Shown: positions 36,492 through 46,567 of the stretch, piece after piece
Layout of the letters: every line of letters starts with the position of its first letter
Position numbering within the stretch: the first letter of the stretch is position 1
From: Phyllobacterium myrsinacearum
Lineage (GTDB): Bacteria > Pseudomonadota > Alphaproteobacteria > Rhizobiales > Rhizobiaceae
DNA length: 64,000 nt
Assembly: GCF_014138285.1 (NCBI RefSeq)
Contig: NZ_JACGXN010000001.1
Location: 857,314-921,313 of the forward strand
Direction of reading: 5' to 3'
Notes under the pieces: model-generated
Told to the model about the DNA's origin: nothing
The model's input: only the letters and a program-made list of their open reading frames with translations
Database searches by the model: none
Made by a program: the position numbers and the translations under genes

Positions 36492-38279
36492 ATGCAGCGA
36501 TCAAGCGCAGAACAGATATCTGAACCTGCAATCGACGGGAAATTTGGTGCCATCCGCCAGATCTCGCGCATCGTCCGCTTTTCGCTGTTCACCCATGCAC
36601 GCTTTATGGTTGCAATCCTGCTGGCAGCGATTGCGTCCGCCGCTATGTTCGCCGGTATCCTGACCGTCATGGACAAACGCCCGCCCGTGGCGCTCGCCGC
36701 CGCAGCCGCGCCGCCTCGGATACTGCCGCAAGCGGCAGCAAAGGGCGACCGCCTGCCACCGCCCGTTCTCGCGCAGGCGGTGCCGGTGGCCAAAGTGCTG
36801 GAAAGTCAGGCGGATGGTTCGACGGAAAAGTTTGCCTATCATCAGGTGAAGATCGGCGCGAACAAGGAAGCGCAGGCACGGGTCAGCGCGGGCCATGCCG
36901 CCGCGTTCGCCCAGAGATTTCCGCCTCTCAGCACCGACCCGTTCCAGTCCATATTGACGGAGAAACCGGCAAAACCGAAAACCACGGCAATGCCGGTCGC
37001 ACTGGCCAGCCTCGGCGAGGAGCGCATTCTGGTGCGCGGAACGCCCGTCAATGTCAGCACAGCCAAGGTTCAGCCGGCACCGGCCGTCGAACAGGTGGTG
37101 GCCCTGCCCGCACAGGATGGTGATATCGGCAGTCTGCTCGCCGCAGCCAACATGAGCAGTGACGACCGGACGGCGCTGCAAACGGCGCTGACGGCCGACA
37201 ACAGGCAATCGCCCGAGCGGATCGAACTGCTGCTGGAAAAGGCGCCGCGCAAGGATGTGCCCGAACGATTGCTGATGGCGCGGCTTTTCCGGCATGACAG
37301 CCCGCCATCGGATCTGGCGCGCGACGATGGCGGCATCCTGCAACAGGTCAGCAACCCGCGGCAGTTCGAGCGGCTTGCGCACGATGCCCATATGGCCACC
37401 GCCGATACGGTCAGCCCCGACACATCGACAGATGACCGGGCGCTAGCTGCCGAAAAGGAATTTCCGGCGGCGATGCAGCAGCTGGAAAAGCTGAATGTTC
37501 CCGCGCACATGGCGGGACAAATTCTCGGGCTTGCCAAGGAAAACGGCATCAAGCTGACGGACGCCGCGCTGCTGGACCAGTCGGTCGAGCTTGTGTTCCG
37601 TACCAACGAAAAAGGCGACTCCGAGCCTGTGGCCGTCACCTTCAACATGAAGGACAAGACGAAGCGGTTTTATCACTATCGTGCAGCGCCGGGTAACAAG
37701 GCGGAGTTTTTTGACGAGGATGGCCAGTCGGCTTCCAAGACGCTGATGAAGAATCCGGTTCCCAACGGGCGGCTTGGCGATGGCTTTGCCTGGCGCACGC
37801 ACCCGATTTTGAAAGTGCGCAAGCATCACAATGGCGTGGACTACGCCGCGCCGTTCGGCTCGCCCATTCTTGCGGCGGGCGATGGCGAAGTGGTTCTGAT
37901 CTCATCGGAATCCGGCTACGGCAAATATGTCCGCATCAAGCATGATGGCGGGTTTTTCACCACCTATTCGCATATTTCGAGAACCCCGCCATCGCTTAAG
38001 GTGGGCCAGCGCGTCAGCCAGGGGCAGGTTATCGCCTATATCGGCTCCACCGGCCTCTCCACCGGGCCACATCTCTACTACGAGTTGCGCATCGGCGATA
38101 AATACTACGATCCGACGGCCACGCCACTGCCCGCCGGGACCGATCTGGAAGGCACGAGGCTGAGTGATTTCCGCAAGCAGATCAGCCACGTTGAAAATAT
38201 CGAGAACTATATCGGAGCACGCATCGCCACCGCATTTGCGCCGCGAGACGATGGCCAGGTGCACACCGCGATCCATTAG
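36492..38279 (+). CDS. M23 family peptidoglycan metalloendopeptidase-like protein, altered zinc motif
   Basis: About 595 residues: an N-terminal membrane helix (ARFMVAILLAAIASAAMFAGIL), a long linker, then a C-terminal LytM/M23 domain. HHNGVDYA provides the first zinc ligands (His446, Asp450) and YSHIS the catalytic His494. The last motif reads GPHLYYEL (527-529 H-L-Y), so the second His of the usual HxH, a zinc ligand, is Tyr. It is either a degenerate regulator of amidases, EnvC-like, or a variant enzyme. The start is uncertain: an ATG at 36444 is in frame, and neither has a strong ribosome site. Confidence 0.85.
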   Translation: MQRSSAEQISEPAIDGKFGAIRQISRIVRFSLFTHARFMVAILLAAIASAAMFAGILTVMDKRPPVALAAAAAPPRILPQAAAKGDRLPPPVLAQAVPVAKVLESQADGSTEKFAYHQVKIGANKEAQARVSAGHAAAFAQRFPPLSTDPFQSILTEKPAKPKTTAMPVALASLGEERILVRGTPVNVSTAKVQPAPAVEQVVALPAQDGDIGSLLAAANMSSDDRTALQTALTADNRQSPERIELLLEKAPRKDVPERLLMARLFRHDSPPSDLARDDGGILQQVSNPRQFERLAHDAHMATADTVSPDTSTDDRALAAEKEFPAAMQQLEKLNVPAHMAGQILGLAKENGIKLTDAALLDQSVELVFRTNEKGDSEPVAVTFNMKDKTKRFYHYRAAPGNKAEFFDEDGQSASKTLMKNPVPNGRLGDGFAWRTHPILKVRKHHNGVDYAAPFGSPILAAGDGEVVLISSESGYGKYVRIKHDGGFFTTYSHISRTPPSLKVGQRVSQGQVIAYIGSTGLSTGPHLYYELRIGDKYYDPTATPLPAGTDLEGTRLSDFRKQISHVENIENYIGARIATAFAPRDDGQVHTAIH

Positions 38280-38291
38280 CTTTTCTGGTCG

Positions 38292-38317
38292 AACTGACCG
38301 GCAAGTACCGGTCAGTT
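38292..38317. terminator. Bidirectional hairpin between convergent genes
   Basis: Perfect 10-base stem AACTGACCGG / CCGGTCAGTT with loop CAAGTA between the M23 gene and the aldo/keto reductase. There is no strong T run. Confidence 0.5.
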
Positions 38318-38333
38318 CTGCTTGGGTTGGTGT

Positions 38334-39335
38334 TCAGTGGCCGCCCACTTCACTATCAAGATGCGCCATCTGCGCGGCAGCATAGCGCTCTCCGGCTGCG
38401 GCCCCTTTCGGCACGGCGTGCTCGATACGGGCGAGATCATCCTTCGACAAGGTTACCTCAAGCGCACCCAGAGCTTCAGCCAAGCGGTCGCGACGACGGG
38501 CGCCGACAACAGGAACGATGTCATCGCCCTGTGCGGCAACCCAGGCAATGGCGATCTGCGCCACGGTAACGCCCTTGGCTTCGGCAATCTTTTGCAGGGC
38601 CTCGACCAGACGCAGGTTCTTGTCGATGTTCTCCCCCTGAAAGCGCGGGCTATGGGCACGGAAATCCGCAGGACCCGCCGCATCCTTCTGCCAATGACCG
38701 CTGATCAGACCGCGTGACAGGACGCCATAGGCGGTGATGCCAATGCCCAGTTCACGGCGGGTCGCCAGAATACGATCCTCGATGCTGCGGGAGATCAGCG
38801 AGTATTCGATCTGCAGATCGGCAATCGGGTGTACGGCTGCGGCGCGCCGGATGGTTTCAGACCCCACTTCCGACAGGCCGATATGCCTGACAAACCCGGC
38901 CTTCACCATATCGGCGATGGCGCCGATCGTCTCCTCAATCGGCACATCCGGATCAAGACGTGCCGGACGATAGATGTCGATATAGTCAACCCCCAGCCTT
39001 TGCAGTGAATAGGCGAGAGAGGTCTTTACCGCAGCCGGTCTTCCATCAAAACCGATCCACCCGGCGGCAGGATCGCGCTGCGCACCAAACTTGACACTGA
39101 GGATGGCCTGATCCCGCTTTGTGCCCTTGAGCGCTTCGCTGATCAGCAGCTCATTGTGGCCCATGCCGTAGAAATCGCCGGTATCGATGAGGTTTATGCC
39201 TGCCTCAAGCGCCGCGTGAATGGTCGCCATGCTCTCGGCGCGGTCGGCTGGGCCGTACATGCCGGACATGCCCATGCAACCCAGACCCAAAGCCGAAACG
39301 TGTGGACCGGTTGTACCAAGTGGACGAATTTGCAT
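38334..39335 (-). CDS. Aldo/keto reductase (catalytic His position changed)
   Basis: 333 residues, NADPH-dependent TIM-barrel reductase family. Catalytic Asp and Tyr are in NLIDTGDFYGMGHNE and Lys in LSVKFG. The position of the usual His (LHR in most family members) is Ala in IYRPARLDPDVPIEE, a variant that recurs in this subfamily. It is divergent from a LysR regulator, the likely controller. The substrate is unknown. Confidence 0.88.
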   Translation of the reverse strand: MQIRPLGTTGPHVSALGLGCMGMSGMYGPADRAESMATIHAALEAGINLIDTGDFYGMGHNELLISEALKGTKRDQAILSVKFGAQRDPAAGWIGFDGRPAAVKTSLAYSLQRLGVDYIDIYRPARLDPDVPIEETIGAIADMVKAGFVRHIGLSEVGSETIRRAAAVHPIADLQIEYSLISRSIEDRILATRRELGIGITAYGVLSRGLISGHWQKDAAGPADFRAHSPRFQGENIDKNLRLVEALQKIAEAKGVTVAQIAIAWVAAQGDDIVPVVGARRRDRLAEALGALEVTLSKDDLARIEHAVPKGAAAGERYAAAQMAHLDSEVGGH

Positions 39336-39450
39336 CTTGTCGAACTCCTTTGACTGCCGCGTTGCGTGCGGCAGGTTGGCTCTTTATAAACTGGCGAGCT
39401 TTGTGCGATAATCCATTCTATTGCGCACGGCTTGTACGGGAAATCGAACA

Positions 39451-40356
39451 ATGAACGAACCCAATCTCAGCGACCTCGATGCACTTGTCGCCGTGGCCAG
39501 TGCCCGGAGTTTTCGCGGGGCCGCCAAATTGCGCGCCGTATCCGCCTCGTCGCTCAGCGATGCCATACGGCGCCTCGAGGAGCGCGTCGGCGTTCGCCTG
39601 CTCAACCGCACCACCCGCAGTGTGACGCCGACGGAGGCTGGGATACGTCTGCTCGAGCGGCTCACGCCCGCGCTTGGAGAAATTACCGGGGCACTTGATG
39701 CGCTGAACAGTTTTCGCAACAGCCCAACGGGAACGCTGAAGCTGAATGTTCCTACCATTGTGGCGCACAAGGTTCTGCCGCCGATTGTCAATCTGTTCCT
39801 TGCGGCGCATCCGGGCATCATGCTTGAAGTGACCGCCAACGACACGTTCATCGATGTGCTCGCAGCCGGTTTCGATGCGGGTATCCGCTATGACGAAAGC
39901 ATCGAGCTTGACATGATTGCGGTGCCCATCGGTCCGCGCGTCCAGCGTTTCGTTTGTGTTGCCTCCCCGTCCTATCTGGAAAAACATGGCGAACCACAAC
40001 ACCCCAAGGACTTGCTGCAACATGCCTGCATACGCCACCGCTTTGCCAGCGGCACCGTTGCATCCTGGGAATTCGAGCGGGATGGTGAACTGGTGAAGGT
40101 CAATCCAACGGGACCACTGATCGCCTCCACGCTGGAGCTGGAGCTCGGCGCAGCGCTGGCTGGTCTGGGTATTGTCTGTACGTTCGAGGAATTCCTGAAA
40201 GATGGTCTCGAAAGTGGTGCTTTTCGCCCCGTCCTGCCCGAATGGTGGCAGAGTTTCTCCGGCCCCTTCCTCTATTATCAAAGCCGCAACCACATGCCCG
40301 CTCCGCTGCGCGCCTTTGTCGACTTCATCAAATCAGGCGCGGGCCAGCGAAGCTAG
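39451..40356 (+). CDS. LysR family transcriptional regulator
   Basis: 301 residues. The HTH is in VAVASARSFRGAAKLRAVSASSLSDAIRRLEERVG, followed by a LysR substrate-binding domain (GTLKLNVPTIVAHKVLPPIVNLF). I chose ATG 39451 (MNEPNLSD). It is divergent from the aldo/keto reductase with 115 bases between them and probably regulates that gene and itself. Confidence 0.9.
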   Translation: MNEPNLSDLDALVAVASARSFRGAAKLRAVSASSLSDAIRRLEERVGVRLLNRTTRSVTPTEAGIRLLERLTPALGEITGALDALNSFRNSPTGTLKLNVPTIVAHKVLPPIVNLFLAAHPGIMLEVTANDTFIDVLAAGFDAGIRYDESIELDMIAVPIGPRVQRFVCVASPSYLEKHGEPQHPKDLLQHACIRHRFASGTVASWEFERDGELVKVNPTGPLIASTLELELGAALAGLGIVCTFEEFLKDGLESGAFRPVLPEWWQSFSGPFLYYQSRNHMPAPLRAFVDFIKSGAGQRS

Positions 40357-40390
40357 GCCCGGCATCTGCTGATTCAGTTTGAGATGCAAT

Positions 40391-40415
40391 TCACGGCCTC
40401 CGACAGGAGACCGTG
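40391..40415. terminator. Hairpin between convergent LysR and SDR genes
   Basis: Stem ACGG-CTCC paired with GGAG-CCGT, with one unpaired base on each side and loop GACA. It is placed in the 74-base convergent gap. Confidence 0.4.
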
Positions 40416-40430
40416 ATGATGGATTTGTTA

Positions 40431-41186
40431 TCAGGAGGGGTTCATGGCAGCAAAAATCTCGTCGTAACGACCGTCCCGCTCTGCCCAGCGCCGGGCACGG
40501 TCGCGCTCGACCAGGACTTCCCCTCCGGGATGGTTTTCCGCCTCCAGCAATTGCAGAACCTCCGCCACATAGGCCGCGACCGGCATGGCACGCGGATCAG
40601 ATACCTGCCGGTCGCCCGTCAGTTCCGTCTGCACATAAGGGGGAGCGAGCTCAAGCACAGCAACCGGAATGGCGCGGAGCTGGTGACGCAGCGACTGCAG
40701 CCACGAGTGCAGGAAGGCTTTGGTGGCACAGTAGGTCGGAAAGTCAGCGCGGGGAATGAACGCGAGGTTCGAACTCGTTGCCATGATTGTCGCGCCCGGC
40801 TGGTTTTTAAGCAAAGGCAGGAACGCCGCTGTCACACGCAGCACGCCCATAATGTTGGTTTCCACGATCGACTGAGCACTGGAAACGTCCCAGCCCTCCG
40901 CTGTCATATCCTCCGGCCGCGAGATGCCAGCATTGGCGAAGAGGACATTGAGCTCGGGAAAGCGTGCGCGAACGTCGCTGACCAGATGGGTCAAAGAGTG
41001 CGGATTATCGAGGTCAAGCGGCATTCCCGCCAGACCGGGCCGGCCCGCTGTAATCTCGTCAAGCAGGGACACGCGCCGCCCCGTGATGATGACGCGATTA
41101 CCTCGGTCGTGGAAAGCTTCAGCGAGTGCACGCCCGATACCGCTTGTGCCGCCGGTGATGAGGATGGTGTTGCCGGTCATTTGCAT
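40431..41186 (-). CDS. Short-chain dehydrogenase/reductase (DltE-like)
   Basis: 251 residues, classical SDR: cofactor motif TGGTSGIGRALAEAF, NAG motif LFANAGIS, Ser and YxxxK catalytic residues (ATSSNLAF, YCATKAFLHSW). The LELAPPYVQTEL ending resembles the DltE-like subgroup. It oxidises or reduces an unidentified alcohol or carbonyl. It stands alone between a convergent LysR gene and a non-coding stretch. Confidence 0.9.
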   Translation of the reverse strand: MQMTGNTILITGGTSGIGRALAEAFHDRGNRVIITGRRVSLLDEITAGRPGLAGMPLDLDNPHSLTHLVSDVRARFPELNVLFANAGISRPEDMTAEGWDVSSAQSIVETNIMGVLRVTAAFLPLLKNQPGATIMATSSNLAFIPRADFPTYCATKAFLHSWLQSLRHQLRAIPVAVLELAPPYVQTELTGDRQVSDPRAMPVAAYVAEVLQLLEAENHPGGEVLVERDRARRWAERDGRYDEIFAAMNPS

Positions 41187-41640
41187 AATGTGTTGCTCCT
41201 TGGTTTCAATCTGGCCATGAGCGGATGGTACGACTGCATCCCCGCCTCTTTCGCGGGTTGTCGATATCCACGGCCGTTGAGAACGCCGATGGGAGAAATG
41301 GTTTTCCGACCAACTGCCAACCCCGCAGTTCAGACCAGACGGATTTTGCCGGCAGCATGCCCGTTGCCGGGAACACTGGTGGGGCCGTCAAACGGCGAGC
41401 GATGGGAAATGGGAAAAACAATGTCATACCATAAACGCCTCTTGCATCGAGAACTCCCTGCTGGGATCCTCTCGACAAAGGACGCGTTGGATGACGGTAA
41501 CGCCTACGACAGAGCTCCATGAGCAACTGTGTTTTGCGAACTAGCGCGGCACACCGTCATTGTCAAGCCTGGGCTATGGCCGCCACATGAGCTATGGTAT
41601 TCGGGTGGAGACGGCCGGAAACGTCGAAGCGAAGAGGCGT
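41187..41640. other. Intergenic region with no supported gene
   Basis: 454 bases upstream of the SDR gene. Frames on both strands here are short and have no ribosome site, and none resembles a protein I know. It presumably holds the SDR promoter. Confidence 0.4.
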
Positions 41641-41829
41641 TTATTCGTCCTCTTCCTCTTCATCATCGGACTCAATGATCTCCCAGATGAAGGCGTTCAA
41701 ACGCTCTTCGATGCTCTTCTTTGAAGCGCCGGCTTTTTCCATCTCACGCTTGATTTTGAGGAACTGCGCCTTGTCTTCGGGCGAGAGATATTTTGCGGCG
41801 TTTTCGAGTGATGACATTTGGCTGGACAT
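41641..41829 (-). CDS. Small acidic conserved protein
   Basis: About 62 residues (MSSQMSSLENAAKYLSPEDK onwards), helical, with a very acidic tail of Asp/Glu (IIESDDEEEEDE). It has no recognisable domain. The start is uncertain: ATGs at 41829, 41817 and 41871 are all in frame. The regular helical pattern and biased tail suggest a real small protein. Confidence 0.55.
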   Translation of the reverse strand: MSSQMSSLENAAKYLSPEDKAQFLKIKREMEKAGASKKSIEERLNAFIWEIIESDDEEEEDE

Positions 41830-41960
41830 ACGCGGCTCATACCTTCTCAGGCGGGACAATGGAAGCATCATAACACGCGTGCAGCCACCTCACGTACGTC
41901 TAATGTCGGCCAATATCTAATTTGGATTGCAATGGATCTTTGAATGAGTGGCATTTCGAT

Positions 41961-41995
41961 CGTGCGCGGTTCGACAAGCTCACCATGAGGGAGAG
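41961..41995. repeat. REP-like repeat, single arm (copy C)
   Basis: One arm with GGTTCGACAAGCTCACCATG and then AGGGAGAG. The preceding bases TGGCATTTCGAT also precede copy D, so the repeat unit extends beyond the palindrome. No inverted partner follows. Confidence 0.75.
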
Positions 41996-42053
41996 GGTTG
42001 GACTGCAAAGGTGGAAATAAGGGAGCGGGAATGGAGAGGCAGTGGTTTCAAGG

Positions 42054-42926
42054 TCATTCTATCGGCGATTGCAGGATACCGATCAAGACGCCTCGTTCAG
42101 CAAACGTCGGACGGTTGCGCGGCCAGGTGACCCAGTAGCCCGCCTCCATGCGCAGAGCACGGTCGGCGAGACAAACAAGACTTCCTGCCTGAATAGAGCG
42201 TTTGCAAAGCGGCAGTGATGCGAGCAGAACTCCAGCCCCGGCCTCGGCCGCTCTCAGAGCCTGCACGAACGTGTCGAAGCGCAACGTTGGAGCAGACTGT
42301 ATTGTACCGCCTGTCGCGAGCGACCAGTCTCGCCATCCGTCACGCGGACCGGATGTGGCAATCCGCGGGAGTGTCTCCCAATTTCCTGACGCCGCATTCA
42401 CCAAAACGGACGAGGCAACAGGCGCAAGCTCTTCGGCATAGAGCCGTTCGGCATCCCGGCCCGACCAGTTGCCTTCACCGAAACGGATTTCAAAGTCAGC
42501 TTCCGAACGTTCATAATCGGGGAGGTGCTGGATCGTCTCGAATGACAACTGAACGTGGGGCAACTGTTGGGCGATACGGAGAAGCCGCGGTACGATCCAG
42601 AGTTCGATCACCGACGATGATGCTGCAATCGTAACCTTGCGGCGGGGCAATTCAAACAGATTGGCCGTGCTGTGCAGGAGGTGGTTGAGTGCAGTCTGGA
42701 CATGCGGCAGCCATGATTCCCCTTGGATGGACAGGATCACGCCGCGCGCTTGCCGGTTGAACAGCTGTGCCCCCAGTTGCAGTTCAAGGTTCTTGATGCG
42801 CTGGCTGACTGCCGCCTGTGTGAGACCAAGCTCGTTCGCTGCTGCCGTAAAGCTTCCAAGCCGACCTGCTGCCTCGAAGACCCGGATCCACTCCAGCGGT
42901 GGTAGGGTTTGATGGTGCTCAGCCAT
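42054..42926 (-). CDS. LysR family regulator (GcvA-like), divergent from tmpAB-like genes
   Basis: 290 residues. The HTH is in FEAAGRLGSFTAAANELGLTQAAVSQRIKNLELQLGAQLFNR. The substrate-binding domain has the GcvA-like FEIRFGEGNWSGRDAERLYAEELAPVAS segment. The divergent position makes it the likely regulator of the phosphonate dioxygenase/HD oxygenase genes, with an inducer such as 2-trimethylaminoethylphosphonate (inference). Confidence 0.9.
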   Translation of the reverse strand: MAEHHQTLPPLEWIRVFEAAGRLGSFTAAANELGLTQAAVSQRIKNLELQLGAQLFNRQARGVILSIQGESWLPHVQTALNHLLHSTANLFELPRRKVTIAASSSVIELWIVPRLLRIAQQLPHVQLSFETIQHLPDYERSEADFEIRFGEGNWSGRDAERLYAEELAPVASSVLVNAASGNWETLPRIATSGPRDGWRDWSLATGGTIQSAPTLRFDTFVQALRAAEAGAGVLLASLPLCKRSIQAGSLVCLADRALRMEAGYWVTWPRNRPTFAERGVLIGILQSPIE

Positions 42927-43023
42927 AATGGATTTGATGCCATCCTCTCAATATTCATTGTTTGTGCTTATGCCGGATTGCATGCGAAATGTCGAGCATC
43001 GTCAGTTACCGCGGGAGCCGGAG

Positions 43024-44476
<1,453 letters not shown>

Positions 44477-44477
<1 letters not shown>

Positions 44478-45070
44478 TGACAAAGCCAGATCCTGAAAAG
44501 CTTTCACCCGAGACGATCGTCGACTTTCTTGGCGATATCTTTGAACGCCGCGGCGGCGAGGAATATCTTGGCGAACCCGTCACCATGGCCGAACATATGC
44601 TGCAAGGTGCTTACATGGCCGAACAACAGGGGGAACCAGAGATCATCATCGTCGCAGCCCTGCTGCATGATATCGGTCATTTTACCAGCGAGTTCGGTAC
44701 GTTCTCCATGGACGACGTGCATGACAAGCATCACGAAGAGGCGGGCGCTCAGGTACTTGAGCGCTTCTTTCCAAGCCTTGTGATCGATTGTGTGCGCTAC
44801 CATGTTGCTGCCAAGCGGTACATCTGCGCGACCGACCCCGACTATTTCGGGCAGCTTTCGACAGCGTCCATTCATTCGCTCAAACTACAGGGCGGGCCGA
44901 TGAACGGCGCTGAAATCACGGAGTTTGAGAAGAATCCGAATATCAAGGAAATCGTACGGGTCCGCCATCTCGATGATGCCGGCAAAATTGCCGACATGGT
45001 CACACCAGGCTTCTCGCATTTCGCTCCGATGGTACAACGCATCGTCAACGCCCATCTGTATCATCATTGA
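44477..45070 (+). CDS. tmpB: HD-domain mixed-valent di-iron oxygenase, TmpB/PhnZ-like
   Basis: 197 residues. The HD ligands are visible: His40, His64-Asp65 and His68 (LLHDIGH), His86 (DKHHEEAG), His109 (RYHVAAK) and an Asp in RHLDDAGK. Tyr30 and Glu33 (EEYLGEP) match the Tyr/Glu lid of PhnZ oxygenases, separating it from ordinary HD phosphohydrolases. Such enzymes cleave the C-P bond of 1-hydroxyphosphonates oxidatively. With the TmpA-like partner the expected products are glycine betaine and phosphate. Confidence 0.82.
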
Positions 45071-45202
45071 TCGGGGAGCCAAATATTTCCGGCTTCAAAG
45101 ATACGGGTCGAACTCAAAGCTTGTCCCGTATCGTTGAGCATTGAATGTCCTGTGACCACACAGGGCGAAGCAACAAAAAAACACATCGAAGTGATCCACA
45201 CC

Positions 45203-45514
45203 TTATTTGCGGATCAGGTCACGTCCCGGTTCGCTGACACCGGCCGGATCGAGCAGGAGCAACGGTGCGCCCTGCTCGACCAGGGGCGTGTGGCTGACAA
45301 TGTGAACCCGGTTATCAGTATCGCGGTGGATGGAATAGACCAGCTCGCCCTCGGCGCCCCTTGCCGCCTGCCTGCGCTCGATGCGGAAGCGCAGTGTCAG
45401 CGCCACCAGCCCCAGCACGAAGGCAGGCGGAATGATCAGCCATAGAATTTTAAGCCAGTCCGACAACGACTGGTATGTATCGAAAAAATCCTGCCAGAAA
45501 TTATAAGACTCCAT
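45203..45514 (-). CDS. Small membrane protein, paralogue of the 35929-36255 gene
   Basis: 103 residues of unknown function. It has the same layout as its paralogue: SYNFWQDFFDTY, one membrane helix (WLIIPPAFVLGLVALTLRF), GELVYSIHRD, HIVSHTPL, LLLLDP. It is divergent from a controller-type XRE regulator with C-box-like sites between them, so it is probably under that regulator's control. The structured segment upstream of the paralogue is absent here. Confidence 0.75.
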   Translation of the reverse strand: MESYNFWQDFFDTYQSLSDWLKILWLIIPPAFVLGLVALTLRFRIERRQAARGAEGELVYSIHRDTDNRVHIVSHTPLVEQGAPLLLLDPAGVSEPGRDLIRK

Positions 45515-45545
45515 GGCGTTACCAAAAAGCTCGGCGTGAATTGTG

Positions 45546-45608
45546 ACTTATAGTATACACATAGTGACCGCATGTAGCTAGCGTTTTCTGCCTGTTGTTA
45601 CTCATAGT
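45546..45608. promoter_or_regulatory. C-box-like operator sites between the small membrane protein and controller genes
   Basis: Three related sites: ACTTATAGT (45546-45554), CACATAGTG (45558-45566) and ACTCATAGT (45600-45608). The first two are 3 bases apart, as in the paired half-sites bound by restriction-modification controller proteins (GACTTATAGT-type C boxes). Confidence 0.5.
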
Positions 45609-45639
45609 GTGTAGACTTAAAAACTACATCACTGGCCAC

Positions 45640-45864
45640 ATGCCCTCTATGGACTCAAGGCATGTCGTTGGCAGAAATGTGAGAAGAATTCGGGAAGAGC
45701 GCGGCTTGTCCCAGGAAAAGCTTGCCTTTGAGACGGAATTGCACCGAACCTACATCAGTGGCGTCGAGCGCGGCGTAAGAAATCCGACCGTCCTAGTGAT
45801 TGACCGTTTGGCGAAAGCACTTGGAGTCCTGCCTCACATACTTTTGATGCCGAGCAATAGTTGA
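45640..45864 (+). CDS. Orphan controller (C) protein-like XRE regulator
   Basis: 74 residues from MPSMDSRHVV, or 71 from the ATG at 45649. It is a single HTH domain: VGRNVRRIREERGLSQEKL, then ELHRTYISGVERGVRNPT, the recognition-helix block typical of restriction-modification C proteins. Together with the C-box-like sites upstream it looks like an autoregulated controller. No restriction enzyme or DNA methylase gene is within the window, so it is an orphan whose visible target is itself and the divergent small membrane protein. Confidence 0.8.
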   Translation: MPSMDSRHVVGRNVRRIREERGLSQEKLAFETELHRTYISGVERGVRNPTVLVIDRLAKALGVLPHILLMPSNS

Positions 45865-45901
45865 TATGAATTGCAGCGAATCTTGAATGATTGGCATTTC
45901 G

Positions 45902-46093
45902 ATTGTGCGTGGTTCGACAAGCTCACCATGAGGGAGAGTGAGGATTGCAGGGAGCTAGGTTCTGCAACTTTGGCGATCAACATTGTCTTCGACAGGTTTA
46001 GGAAGCTCATTATTGGAAAGTGTAGCTCCCTGCAACCAACCCCCTCCCTCATGGTGAGCTTCCTGAGGATGTCGAAGGGCGAACCACGCGCGA
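45902..46093. repeat. REP-like element, paired arms (copy D, variant right arm)
   Basis: Left arm 45908-45938 is identical to copy B. The right arm (about 46042-46089) has the core reversed but with a ~20-base insertion, CTGAGGATGTCGAAGGG, before GAACCACG. TTGCAGGGAGCTA next to the left arm is matched by TAGCTCCCTGCAA near the right arm, extending the palindrome inwards. Confidence 0.8.
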
Positions 46094-46138
46094 TTGCTAC
46101 GCCGCCTACAAGATTTCGATGTCAGATATCTCATCCCG

Positions 46139-46549
46139 TCACAGCTTGCCGCGAAGATCTTCCAAAACGCCGTCTGTGCATTCAAAGCAATCACCGCCCG
46201 GAGGCGTGTTCTCGATCCGCTCGATGACCAATCTTAGACTGGCGCGCGTTTCGGCAAGTTTCTTCTGCAGCACCTCGACCTCGGCAAGCTTCTTCCGCAA
46301 GCCCGCCAGCATCACGTCGTGACCCACGGGACCCTTGCCCTGCTGCGAAACCAGTTTGCGAATTTCGGCGAGAGAAAACCCGGCCTGCTGGGCAAGCATG
46401 ATCAGCTCCAGCACTTTCTTCGTGCGCGCCGGATATTGCCGGTAACCGCCAAGGCTGCGATCAACCGTGCCGATCAGGCCTTCCGCTTCGTAGAACCGAA
46501 TCTTTGACGGTGCCAACCCCGTCTGCTGGGCAAGTTCGCCTATTTTCAT
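46139..46549 (-). CDS. MerR family transcriptional regulator
   Basis: 136 residues: MKIGELAQQTGLAPSKIRFYEAEGLI (winged HTH), GGYRQYPARTKKVLELIMLAQQAGFSLAEI and a coiled-coil dimerisation helix. The C-terminal CFEC pair could sense redox state or a metal. It is divergent from an Old Yellow Enzyme gene, with a MerR-type promoter between them. Confidence 0.9.
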   Translation of the reverse strand: MKIGELAQQTGLAPSKIRFYEAEGLIGTVDRSLGGYRQYPARTKKVLELIMLAQQAGFSLAEIRKLVSQQGKGPVGHDVMLAGLRKKLAEVEVLQKKLAETRASLRLVIERIENTPPGGDCFECTDGVLEDLRGKL

Positions 46550-46567
46550 GATGCATCTATTTTCCGC

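Noticed and set aside
41206-41526. Minus-strand 106-codon frame in the gap upstream of the SDR gene
   Set aside because: No ribosome site, no domain, and Pro/Arg-rich low-quality translation.
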